Positions 7,822-14,722 of a stretch of DNA of 45,601 bases are shown in pieces. Source of the DNA: an uncultured Clostridia bacterium (lineage in GTDB: Bacteria; Bacillota; Clostridia; Oscillospirales; CAG-272); assembly GCA_946407735.1 (NCBI GenBank), contig CAMJPL010000025.1, positions 1-45,601 on the forward strand, written 5' to 3'. The first letter of the stretch is position 1, and each line of letters starts with the position of its first letter. Under the pieces are notes generated by a model. That model was not told the DNA's origin, made no database searches, and worked only from the letters and a program-made list of their open reading frames with translations. The translations under genes were made by a program, and so were the position numbers.

Positions 7822-8375
7822 GGGAACCCTCCACTGTCAGACGCTTCGCGTCTGACATCTCCCCCCGAAGGGGGAAGAACTTAATAGGAAAGTTGCTCCG
7901 CAACTTTCAATCAGTGTTCCGCTTCGCGGAACGGGCCCTCATCTGTCAGTCGGCAAAGCCGACTGACACCTTCCCCCGGAGGGGGAAGGCTCTAAGAGGA
8001 AGATTCGCTGCGCGAATCTTCGATTAATGTTTCGCTTCGCGGAACGAAGGGTACGCGGGATGAATGAGCGGAACGAACCAGCGAAATGCTGGAGCGAAAC
8101 CGCTCCAGCGAGCAACGCGATGCGCCGATTGTTTTCACAATGAAATCACTCACATGCCGCTCATATAACCGACACCCGTCGACCGCGGCGGCAAACTCGG
8201 TATAAATAATACATGAGTGATTGAACTGAAATCAATAAATTTCACCAATTTACGCTTTGAATCGAAAAAAAGGACGTCCGACGTTCTTTTTTCATTGTCC
8301 AAACACGTGAACGAAACAGTGATTCCCCTCGTGGAAAAGATTCCAAAGGAAAACCGAGCAGGTTTTCCTTTGGTC
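7822..8375 (-). repeat. Structured repeat element, copy 2 (inverted relative to copy 1)
   Basis: Read on the minus strand from about 8373 to 7822, this follows the same order of blocks as 1-600. It opens with a 13-bp perfect hairpin (8343-8355 with 8361-8373), then GGGGAATCACT and a hairpin with A and T tracts (8265-8277 with 8281-8292). GTCGACGGG, ATGAGCGGCATGTGAGTG and CGCATCGCGTTGCTCGCTGG follow, then the chain of short hairpins, ending TGGAGGGTTCCCCA. Several stems differ from copy 1 by paired changes that keep the pairing. No credible gene lies here. Confidence 0.8.
8265..8292. terminator. Bidirectional terminator-like hairpin inside repeat copy 2
   Basis: An A-rich arm ending GGACGT (8265-8277), loop CCG, and ACGTTCTTTTTT (8281-8292). 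The stem has an A-tract on one side and a T-tract on the other, so it could stop transcription in either direction. Copy 1 has a different stem at the same place (70-75 with 86-91). Confidence 0.55.
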
Positions 8376-8398
8376 GCCTTCTCACCCGTCTTCCCCGT

Positions 8399-8500
8399 GA
8401 ATAAGTCGCGCAGCGACTTATTCGAGGAAGCTACGGGGCGCCGCCCGCGTAGGGCGCCTGCCCGGCGAGGGCGCACCGAATAGGCGCGAAGCGCCTATTC
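8399..8500. repeat. Further short perfect hairpins next to repeat copy 2
   Basis: Arms 8399-8409/8413-8423 (GAATAAGTCGC, loop GCA) and 8478-8487/8491-8500 (GAATAGGCGC, loop GAA). They have the same build as the hairpins of the repeat and as that at 16112-16140, so copy 2 may extend to here. No gene is credible in 8376-8678. Confidence 0.6.
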
Positions 8501-8516
8501 ACGGCAGCCGGGGGAG

Positions 8517-8674
8517 AGTCCCATTTCAATGAATGATGAGTTGGATATTCAGAATATCAGTCTGAGAATTGGTCAGTTAAAAGTCCCATTCCAAGAATGG
8601 AAAAGTCGAATATACAAACTGTCAGTCTGAGAAACGAAAAGTAACCAAGCCCCATTCCCAGAATGGAATCCCGG
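8517..8674. repeat. Degenerate direct repeat, period about 65 nt
   Basis: Three units start at about 8517, 8582 and 8648 with (A)GTCCCATT or CCCCATT, each followed by GAATG. The first two share TCAGTCTGAGAA at about 8558 and 8623. Units 2 and 3 hold the small palindrome CATTC-(3 nt)-GAATG. The units differ too much for a CRISPR array, and no function is known. Confidence 0.45.
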
Positions 8675-8678
8675 AACC

Positions 8679-9239
8679 TCACTTCCCCCCTTCGGCAAGA
8701 AACCCTCTAACCACCCTGATGCCCCCCGGCGGCACGCAGAAGACCCCTTTGCCGCCTCGGGAGGCGGCGTCCTCCACCTCGCCGAGGGAAAACCACCTCA
8801 CCTCGTCGATCTCGGATCTCTGCACGACGATGTCCCCTATGTCGACGGGACGGCGCAGGACGTAGACGAAAACATATTCGTTGTCACGGAAAAGCGAGCC
8901 GTGGAAGACCTTCTCGTATTTCGCCCTGAAGCTCCCGGCATAGGCGAGATCATCCGGCTCCGCCGATATGCCCAGCTCCTCGCGAAGCTCGCGGAGAGCC
9001 GACGGGACGGGCTCGGAGCCAGCCGGGATGTGTCCGGCAGACGACGTGTCGTACATGCCGGGGAAAGAGTCCTTCTCCATGCTCCGCTTCTGCAGAAGCA
9101 CCTCTGTCACCCCGCGGTTTTCCCGCGTTATCCAGACGTGGGCGGTGCGGTGGAGCACCCCGAGGCGGTGAGCCTCGGCGCGGCTGACGGTTTCGCCGGT
9201 CGGCATGCCGTCCTCACCGCATATGTCAAGATATTCCAT
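8679..9239 (-). CDS. NUDIX hydrolase (IDI/YfcD-like)
   Basis: A 186-residue hydrolase of nucleoside-diphosphate-linked substrates. It starts with the YfcD/isopentenyl-isomerase-like layout (MEYLDICGEDGMPTGETVSR...GVLHRTAHVWI). The Nudix box reads GHIPAGSEPVPSALRELREELGI. The metal-binding REL-x-EE-x-G core is intact, while the first Glu of the consensus is shifted by one residue (S-E instead of E). The C-terminal E-x-D-E-V-R-W region is typical. The substrate cannot be told from sequence. It starts 2 nt after the phosphopantetheinyl transferase stop codon and is the last gene of a three-gene minus-strand operon. Confidence 0.88.
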   Translation of the reverse strand: MEYLDICGEDGMPTGETVSRAEAHRLGVLHRTAHVWITRENRGVTEVLLQKRSMEKDSFPGMYDTSSAGHIPAGSEPVPSALRELREELGISAEPDDLAYAGSFRAKYEKVFHGSLFRDNEYVFVYVLRRPVDIGDIVVQRSEIDEVRWFSLGEVEDAASRGGKGVFCVPPGGIRVVRGFLAEGGK

Positions 9240-9241
9240 GC

Positions 9242-9871
9242 TCAGATCTCACCTTGAATAAAGTATTTATAAATATCCTCCGCCGCCGCAGCCACCGCGG
9301 CGACGCTGCTCACGCTCCCGCATGCCGATATTATATGATCGCCGAAGCGGAAGGTGCGCGCTGATGCGGAAAATCCGGGGGACAGCACATCTGTTCCGAG
9401 CGCGGCGCCGGAAAGCCCGTCGCCTTTCATCTTGCCAAAGGCCTCCTTCCGCGTCCAGACGCGGAAAAACCGTTCGTCAGAGCCCGAAATGTACTCCCGC
9501 TCGGCGTCGGTGAAGCGGCGGGCGACTCTCATCGGCGTCGGGCGCAGGAGCTCGGCGTCGATCCCGACCGGCTCGTCCGATACGGCGCAGACGATCATGC
9601 CGCTTGTGTGCGACAGGCTGAACTCGCAGGGGACCCCTACGCAGTACGGCTTGCCGCCATCATGGGCGGAAAAGATCAGCTCTGACGCCGGGACGCCGGC
9701 GCGCTCTGATACGGCCATACGGACGAGGAGGGAGGAGAGGAGCGACGCCGTCTTCGCCGCGCCGCTGCCGAGCCGCGCGATCCTCTCCCGCCTTCCGGCG
9801 GAGACGAAGGTCAGAAGCGGCGCGAGACGGTCGAAGTCCTGCGCCGAAAACGGCAGGATGTATATCGTCAT
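9242..9871 (-). CDS. 4'-phosphopantetheinyl transferase (Sfp-type superfamily)
   Basis: It transfers phosphopantetheine from CoA to a carrier-protein serine. The 209 residues contain the family motifs: GGKPY, FSLSHTSGMIVCAV (CoA-binding SHT), VGIDAE (magnesium ligands Asp and Glu) and FFRVWTRKEAFGKMKGDGL (the W-x-x-KEA motif). The size is typical of the Sfp/HetI group rather than the short AcpS type. Its ATG overlaps the glycerate kinase stop codon (ATGA, 9868-9871), which implies translational coupling. No polyketide or non-ribosomal peptide synthase is in the window, so the target may be the fatty-acid carrier protein or lie elsewhere. Confidence 0.9.
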   Translation of the reverse strand: MTIYILPFSAQDFDRLAPLLTFVSAGRRERIARLGSGAAKTASLLSSLLVRMAVSERAGVPASELIFSAHDGGKPYCVGVPCEFSLSHTSGMIVCAVSDEPVGIDAELLRPTPMRVARRFTDAEREYISGSDERFFRVWTRKEAFGKMKGDGLSGAALGTDVLSPGFSASARTFRFGDHIISACGSVSSVAAVAAAAEDIYKYFIQGEI

Positions 9872-11016
9872 ACCGCAAAAAGCCTCGCGACGTTGAGCGC
9901 CGTCTCGTAGATGTCGTCTCTCGCCCGGGCCTTTATCTCATCACGGCTTATGACGGCGCGCTGGGTGGAGAAGACGGCTGTGATACCGGCATTTCGCAGG
10001 ATGTCGGCGGATGTCGGCTCGGTCTGCCCGGCCAGCACGACGCAGGGAACGCCCTTTGAGGCGCACCGCCTCGCGACGGCGCCGACTGCCTTGCCCGACA
10101 GCGACGAGGCGTCGAACTTCCCCTCGCCGGTTACGACGAGATCGCATCCGGACAGCATGCCGTCGAATCCGGCGGCGTCGAGCACAACGTCGGCTCCCGG
10201 GCGCAGTGAAGCGCCGAGGGCGATCACCGCCCCGGCTCCGCAGCCGCCGGCCGCACCGCCGCCGGGAAGCGACAGTATCTCGTCCGCGTCGTATCCCGCC
10301 GCCGCCGACCATACACGGGCGAGATGCATGAGCCCGGCGTCGAGACGCCTGACGGCCTCCGGCGACGCCCCCTTCTGAGGAGCGAAGACCGCCGCGGCCC
10401 CCTTTTCGCCGCAGAGCGGGCTTGTCACGTCGCACATCACCTCGACCGGAATGTCCTTTATCCTGCCGTCGAGCCCCGACATGTCGATCGACGCGATCCT
10501 TCCGAGCGTGCCGCCGACAGGGACGAATCCGATTCCCGACTCGTCGAGGAATCTCACCCCGAGAGCCGCCGCCATGCCGCATCCGCCGTCGTTCGTCGCG
10601 CTGCCGCCGAGGGCGAGGATCAGCTTTTTCGGCGAGCGGTCCAGAGCGGCGGATATCAGCTGACCGACGCCGTATGTCGTCGTCTTCTCGGGATCGCGGA
10701 GCTCTGACTGCGGCAGGGCGGCGGCCGCGGCGAGCTCGACCACGGCCTCGCCGCCGCTCGTTACGCCGAAGAAGCCGCCGACGCGCTGGCCCGGGTCCGG
10801 CCCGCAGACGCCGAGGGAGACGATCTCTCCGCCGTGTGCGATGAGCGCCTCCGTCGTGCCCTCGCCGCCGTCGGCCATGACGACGGTATGGGTTTCGGGC
10901 GGATCTTCCCCTCTCTCGGCGGCGGCGTCGAGGAACGCCGATATCACGGCGAGCCCGGCCTCGGAGGATGTGACCGTGCCCTTGAAGGAGTCGGGAGCTG
11001 CTGTTATTTTCATCAT
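9868..11016 (-). CDS. Glycerate kinase (GarK/GlxK type 1)
   Basis: A cytoplasmic kinase that phosphorylates D-glycerate with ATP. The protein of 381-382 residues begins M(M)KITAAPDSFKGTVTSSEAG, the standard start of this family. It also has VMADGGEGTTEAL, KTTTYGVGQLI, LALGGSATNDGGCGMAAALG and VVTGEGKFDASSLSGKA. Two adjacent ATGs at 11016 and 11013 are possible starts; GGGGT lies just upstream. The open frame continues further upstream only as an antisense shadow of the glycyl radical enzyme. It heads the operon with the phosphopantetheinyl transferase and NUDIX genes. Confidence 0.93.
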   Translation of the reverse strand: MMKITAAPDSFKGTVTSSEAGLAVISAFLDAAAERGEDPPETHTVVMADGGEGTTEALIAHGGEIVSLGVCGPDPGQRVGGFFGVTSGGEAVVELAAAAALPQSELRDPEKTTTYGVGQLISAALDRSPKKLILALGGSATNDGGCGMAAALGVRFLDESGIGFVPVGGTLGRIASIDMSGLDGRIKDIPVEVMCDVTSPLCGEKGAAAVFAPQKGASPEAVRRLDAGLMHLARVWSAAAGYDADEILSLPGGGAAGGCGAGAVIALGASLRPGADVVLDAAGFDGMLSGCDLVVTGEGKFDASSLSGKAVGAVARRCASKGVPCVVLAGQTEPTSADILRNAGITAVFSTQRAVISRDEIKARARDDIYETALNVARLFAV

Positions 11017-11034
11017 TTTTACCCCGGAAACGTC

Positions 11035-11063
11035 TTGACAGCGGACGAATGATGTGGTATCAT
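11035..11063 (+). promoter_or_regulatory. Promoter of the glycyl radical enzyme gene
   Basis: TTGACA (11035-11040), a 17-nt spacer and TATCAT (11058-11063), about 50 nt upstream of the start codon, in the divergent gap with glycerate kinase. Confidence 0.85.
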
Positions 11064-11115
11064 ATTTGTTCGATGGATCAGTATGACGACAAACGCGGTG
11101 AGGTGAACCTTTGCA

Positions 11116-13293
11116 ATGATAGAGACGATGTTTGAAGGACGGGACATAATCGAGGTCTCGGCTCTTTCCGACGGCGACAAAGCCCGTATATCGCGCCTCA
11201 GAGCGGCCGCGCTCGACAGCGGCTTCGACACCGAGGAATATCTTTACTACTTCTGGAAGAGATACCGCGAGAAGCGCTGGATGGAGTCGGAGCCCCGCTA
11301 CGCCGAGGCGCTGTCCTATATGTTCGACAGCGTGGAGACGGTCATCGGCGACGACGAGCTCATCGTCGGCAGGATATCCAGCAGGAAGCTGACCGATGAG
11401 GAAAAGGCAGAATACCGTCTTTTCGCCGAATGGACGATGCCCGGCGCTCCCGTCCCGGAGGGGCAGGACAGCCATATGGCTATCGACTATCAGCTGCTGA
11501 TGGACAAGGGCATATCCGGCATCATCGCCGATATCGGACGGCTCCGCTCGGAGCAGGACGACTGCGATCCCGAGGGGCTGAGAAGGATCGAGTTCTACGA
11601 CGCCGCCGAAAAATGCCTGAGAGCGGTCGTCCGCTTCGCCCGCCGCTACGCCGACGCCGCCGAAAAGCAGGCGATGTCGCCCGACGTGTCCGCCGAAAGA
11701 GCCGCCGAGCTGCGCCGCATCGCCGCCGATCTCCGCGTCGTGCCTGAGTTCGCGCCGGAGACCTTCCGTCAGGCGGTGCAGAGCGCTCATTTCGTCACCT
11801 TCTGCCTGACGCCTAACCCGCTGCTCGGGCGGGGGATAACCCAGTATCAGCTCGGCCGCCCCGACCGCTATCTCTGGCGGTTCTACAAGGCCGATATCGA
11901 GGCCGGAAGGCTGACGCCGCGCGAGGCGAGGCTTATATGCGATCTGCTCGCCATATCCATCAACCGCCGCGTGCCGCACGGGTTGTCGTCCGGCTATATG
12001 GTCGGCGGCAGGGACACCGATGGTACCGTCGTGTCGAACGATCTCACAAGGCTGCTGATGCAGGCGGTGGCTGACAACCGCCTCGTCTATCCGTCCGTCG
12101 GTCTCTGCGTCTGCCGTGAGGGCGAAGCTACGCCGAGGGAGGATATCGACCTCGCCTGCCGGATCCTCGCGCAGGGCTGCTCGCATCCGGCGCTGTTCAA
12201 CGACGATGTCATACACAGGGGGCTTGTCCGCTACGGCCTTTCCGACGCCGAGGCCTGCATGTACATCCACTCGACCTGCGTCGAGATTACGCCGGCCGGA
12301 TGCTCGAACGTATGGGTGGCGTCGCCGTATCACAACCTCCCGCAGTACCTGCTCGACGTCATGAACAGGGAATATCCGGACATCGACTCGCTGATCGAGG
12401 CGTATTATGCCCGCCTCGACGGGATGATAAAGGCCGAATGGAAGAAGCAGTGCATCGCCCGCTTCGAGAGGACGAACGGCGTCGATCCGCTGCTCTCCTG
12501 CTTTGTCTCCGACTGCCTCAGGGACGGCACCGACATCCAGCGCGGCGGCGGCAGATACAACTGGATAACCCCGTCGTTCGTCGGCCTGTCGAACCTCTGC
12601 GACGCCTTCGAGGCGATAAACGAGCTGGTCTTCGAACGTCATGAGATTACTCTCGCCGAGCTCAAGGCCGCCTGCGACAAAAACTGGGAGGGAGCCGAGG
12701 ATCTTCGTCAGAAGGTGCTCGCGGTCGAAAAATACGGCTCCGACTGCGACGAGGCCGACAGCTGGGCCGGCAGGATAAGCGGACATCTCGCTCAGGTATG
12801 CGAGAGATTCAGCACCCCGCTGAGAAACGGCAGGACGATCCCGAGCATGTTCTGCTGGATCATGCACGACAGGCTCGGTCAGCAGACCGGCGCGACCCCC
12901 GACGGGCGCAAGGCCGGCTTCCCGCTCGGTGACGGCTCCGGCCCGGCTCAGGGACGCGAGCGCCGCGGCCCGACGGCTTCGATACTGTCGAGCACGAAGT
13001 GGGACCATACGCCGTTCATCGGCGGCATAGCCGTGAACATGAAGTTCTCGAAGAGCTATATGAAGGACGGCTCGGTAGACATCATGCGCTCGCTCGCCGA
13101 AAGCTATCTCATGCGCGGCGGCTTTGAGCTGCAGATAAACGTCACCGACGCCGAGACGCTGAAAAAGGCCCGCGAGAACCCCGAAAGCTACCGCGACCTC
13201 GTCGTCCGCATAGGCGGGTACAGCGATTACTTCGTCACCCTCAGCCCGACGATGCAGGCCGAGGTCATCGCGAGGACCGAGCACGAGATCTGA
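11116..13293 (+). CDS. Glycyl radical enzyme of the pyruvate formate-lyase/dehydratase superfamily, substrate unknown
   Basis: An oxygen-sensitive cytoplasmic radical enzyme. In the 725 residues the active-site cysteine is C388 in STCVEITPAG. The Cys-Val-Glu pattern is that of dehydratases and decarboxylases (GCVE) and not the double cysteine of pyruvate formate-lyase. Before it lies LFNDDVIHRGL. The family block TPDGRKAGFPLGDGSGP...GPTA is present, and the C-terminus has VRIGGYSDYF with the radical-bearing glycine at G701, 24 residues from the end. The variants TCVE for GCVE and IGGYSD for VAGYSA suggest an uncommon subgroup. GAGGTG lies about 10 nt before the ATG. The nearest activase is at 6109-7068. 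Confidence 0.92.
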   Translation: MIETMFEGRDIIEVSALSDGDKARISRLRAAALDSGFDTEEYLYYFWKRYREKRWMESEPRYAEALSYMFDSVETVIGDDELIVGRISSRKLTDEEKAEYRLFAEWTMPGAPVPEGQDSHMAIDYQLLMDKGISGIIADIGRLRSEQDDCDPEGLRRIEFYDAAEKCLRAVVRFARRYADAAEKQAMSPDVSAERAAELRRIAADLRVVPEFAPETFRQAVQSAHFVTFCLTPNPLLGRGITQYQLGRPDRYLWRFYKADIEAGRLTPREARLICDLLAISINRRVPHGLSSGYMVGGRDTDGTVVSNDLTRLLMQAVADNRLVYPSVGLCVCREGEATPREDIDLACRILAQGCSHPALFNDDVIHRGLVRYGLSDAEACMYIHSTCVEITPAGCSNVWVASPYHNLPQYLLDVMNREYPDIDSLIEAYYARLDGMIKAEWKKQCIARFERTNGVDPLLSCFVSDCLRDGTDIQRGGGRYNWITPSFVGLSNLCDAFEAINELVFERHEITLAELKAACDKNWEGAEDLRQKVLAVEKYGSDCDEADSWAGRISGHLAQVCERFSTPLRNGRTIPSMFCWIMHDRLGQQTGATPDGRKAGFPLGDGSGPAQGRERRGPTASILSSTKWDHTPFIGGIAVNMKFSKSYMKDGSVDIMRSLAESYLMRGGFELQINVTDAETLKKARENPESYRDLVVRIGGYSDYFVTLSPTMQAEVIARTEHEI

Positions 13294-13308
13294 GAAAGGA
13301 GCCGGACT

Positions 13309-13722
13309 ATGACGGGACCGCTTTTCACGGTCATCGGAGCGGCGCTCATCGCGGCCGGAGTCCTGTACCGCTTCGCGCATATACCGGGGATAAAGCGCAA
13401 AATCGCGCGCCGCACCGCCGGGGTGAAGGGCGTGATAACGAACGTCAGGACGTACGCCCGAAAAAACAGCCCGACCGGCTATGAGTGCGATTTCTCGTAC
13501 AGCGTCGGCGGCAGGGAATACAGCATAAACAGCGTCCGGGCGTATATCCAGCACGACAAGGGCGAGCCGGTGAACGTGCTGTATAACCCCGAAAATCCGG
13601 AGGACGCACACGTAGAGGGCTTCTTCTCCGATCCCGGAGACGGGAAAAAGGCGTTTTATTTCCTTGTCATCGCCGGAGCGGCGTCGGCCGTTTTCGGCGT
13701 CGTCACGCTGATCACCGGATGA
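13309..13722 (+). CDS. DUF3592-like membrane protein
   Basis: A 137-residue protein with a membrane segment at each end (about 4-22 and 112-135). Between them lies a beta-rich domain reading VKGVITNVRTYARKN...YECDFSYSVGGREYSINSV and then GEPVNVLYNPENPEDAHVEG. The V.VLYNP.NP..A.. motif is characteristic of DUF3592. The function is unknown. AAAGGAG precedes the start. It follows the glycyl radical enzyme by 15 nt and ends at a strong terminator, so the two probably share a transcript. Confidence 0.75.
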   Translation: MTGPLFTVIGAALIAAGVLYRFAHIPGIKRKIARRTAGVKGVITNVRTYARKNSPTGYECDFSYSVGGREYSINSVRAYIQHDKGEPVNVLYNPENPEDAHVEGFFSDPGDGKKAFYFLVIAGAASAVFGVVTLITG

Positions 13723-13736
13723 CGGATCATACCCGA

Positions 13737-13768
13737 GCCGCCCTTTTTAGGGCGGCTTTATTCTTTTT
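13737..13768 (+). terminator. Intrinsic terminator after the DUF3592-like gene
   Basis: GCCGCCC (13737-13743), a 6-nt loop, GGGCGGC (13750-13756), then TTTATTCTTTTT. It overlaps the 3' end of the convergent GDPD gene. Confidence 0.85.
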
Positions 13769-14594
13769 CCTCCGGGGAATCCTTTTCCTCGAAGATTATC
13801 GCGTCAGCCTTTCTTCCGCCGCCGTCGTCCCAGCTCCCGTCGCTCACCCACGATACACGCATCGCGCCGAGCGCCTCGCATATGCGGACGGACGGCGGCT
13901 TGTAGCCTATGCGGTAGGCGATGAACTGCGGCCGGGCTATGATGTTGAGCGAAAGCGATTCGAGCAGCGAAGCCGTCATCTCGCTCTGCCCCTCGTCAAG
14001 GTAGTAAAGCGCCGGCTGCGACAGCTGGCCGCGCAGGACGTCGGCGGCGTTTATCCGGAACCACGTCACGATGCGGGGATCGAAGCTCTCGACACAGAAA
14101 TCGCCGTCGTAGCGGCGGAGAAGGTCGAGCGTCTTTTCGCAGAGCTCATTGTTTCGCGATCCGGTCTTGAGCTCGACGATGAGCGGGACGCGGCCTGAGA
14201 TGAGCTCGAGCGTCTCGGAAAACAGCGGTATCCGCTCGTCTGTCGAAAACAGCCTGAGCGAGCGGAGCTCGGAGTATGTGAGATCGGAAACCGGGCGGTC
14301 GAGACCGCAGGCGCGCTTAAGATCGTCGTCGTGGAAGACGACGACCTTACCGTCGGCCGACAGCTGGACGTCGAGCTCGATGCCGCAGCCTCTCACGCAG
14401 GCTCTTTCGAAGGCGGGGAGAGAGTTCTCGGGGATCGACTGGTCTTTTTTTATATACAGCCCCCGATGGGCGAACGCCTTGCCCATGAAGGGCGCTTTCT
14501 GCTTTTTGTCGGCTCTGCCGGGAGCCAGAACGGCGCATATCGACGCCGGAACAGCCGCCGCCAGAAGCGCGAGAGCGAATAAACGGTGTGACAT
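13758..14594 (-). CDS. Glycerophosphodiester phosphodiesterase (GDPD), membrane-targeted
   Basis: It hydrolyses glycerophosphodiesters to glycerol 3-phosphate and an alcohol. The 278-residue protein begins with a hydrophobic segment (LFALALLAAAVPASICAVL) that may be a signal peptide or anchor. Catalytic signatures are AHRGLY...PENSLPAFERA, then GIELDVQLSADG (metal-binding Glu and Asp) and VVVFHDDDLKR (catalytic His). LTYSELRSL and PLFSETLELI follow, then VPLIVELK. The active site probably faces outward or sits near the membrane. The stop codon overlaps the terminator of the convergent plus-strand operon. The C-terminus (EEKDSPEEKE) is acidic. Confidence 0.92.
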   Translation of the reverse strand: MSHRLFALALLAAAVPASICAVLAPGRADKKQKAPFMGKAFAHRGLYIKKDQSIPENSLPAFERACVRGCGIELDVQLSADGKVVVFHDDDLKRACGLDRPVSDLTYSELRSLRLFSTDERIPLFSETLELISGRVPLIVELKTGSRNNELCEKTLDLLRRYDGDFCVESFDPRIVTWFRINAADVLRGQLSQPALYYLDEGQSEMTASLLESLSLNIIARPQFIAYRIGYKPPSVRICEALGAMRVSWVSDGSWDDGGGRKADAIIFEEKDSPEEKE

Positions 14595-14651
14595 GATGTT
14601 GATTTATAAAATAATTTTCCTGTATCAAAGTTTTACGGAAAAGGATAGGGG

Positions 14652-14703
14652 TGTGGGGGAAGGGAAAACCGCTTTTTCAAAAGCGGTTTTCCCTTCCCCC
14701 ACA
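14652..14703. repeat. Perfect 25-bp inverted repeat with 2-nt loop
   Basis: Arm 14652-14676 is exactly complementary to 14679-14703 around TC. The arm starts TGTGGGGGAAGGGAAAACCG. It lies between the GDPD start and the end of the HI0933-type gene. No T-tract follows on either strand, so an ordinary terminator is unlikely. Compare the hairpin at 15978-16021. Confidence 0.85.
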
Positions 14704-14722
14704 TAAAAACCGTAAAAAAACG

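Noticed and set aside
1-8375. Composite transposon bounded by the two inverted repeats
   Set aside because: The interval holds housekeeping genes (rnpB, murD), there is no transposase, and no target duplication was found.
8217-8483. 88-codon ORF in the repeat copy 2 region
   Set aside because: It crosses a terminator-like hairpin and two perfect palindromes; no RBS or family.
8517-8674. CRISPR array
   Set aside because: Only three degenerate units, no constant repeat or spacer sizes, no cas genes nearby.
11017-13611. A very long minus-strand open frame joined to the glycerate kinase
   Set aside because: It is antisense to the glycyl radical enzyme, which has conserved motifs; the kinase family start MKITAAPDSFKG lies at 11013-11016.
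14652-14703. Terminator of the flavoprotein gene
   Set aside because: No T-tract follows the stem on the minus strand; kept as a repeat instead.
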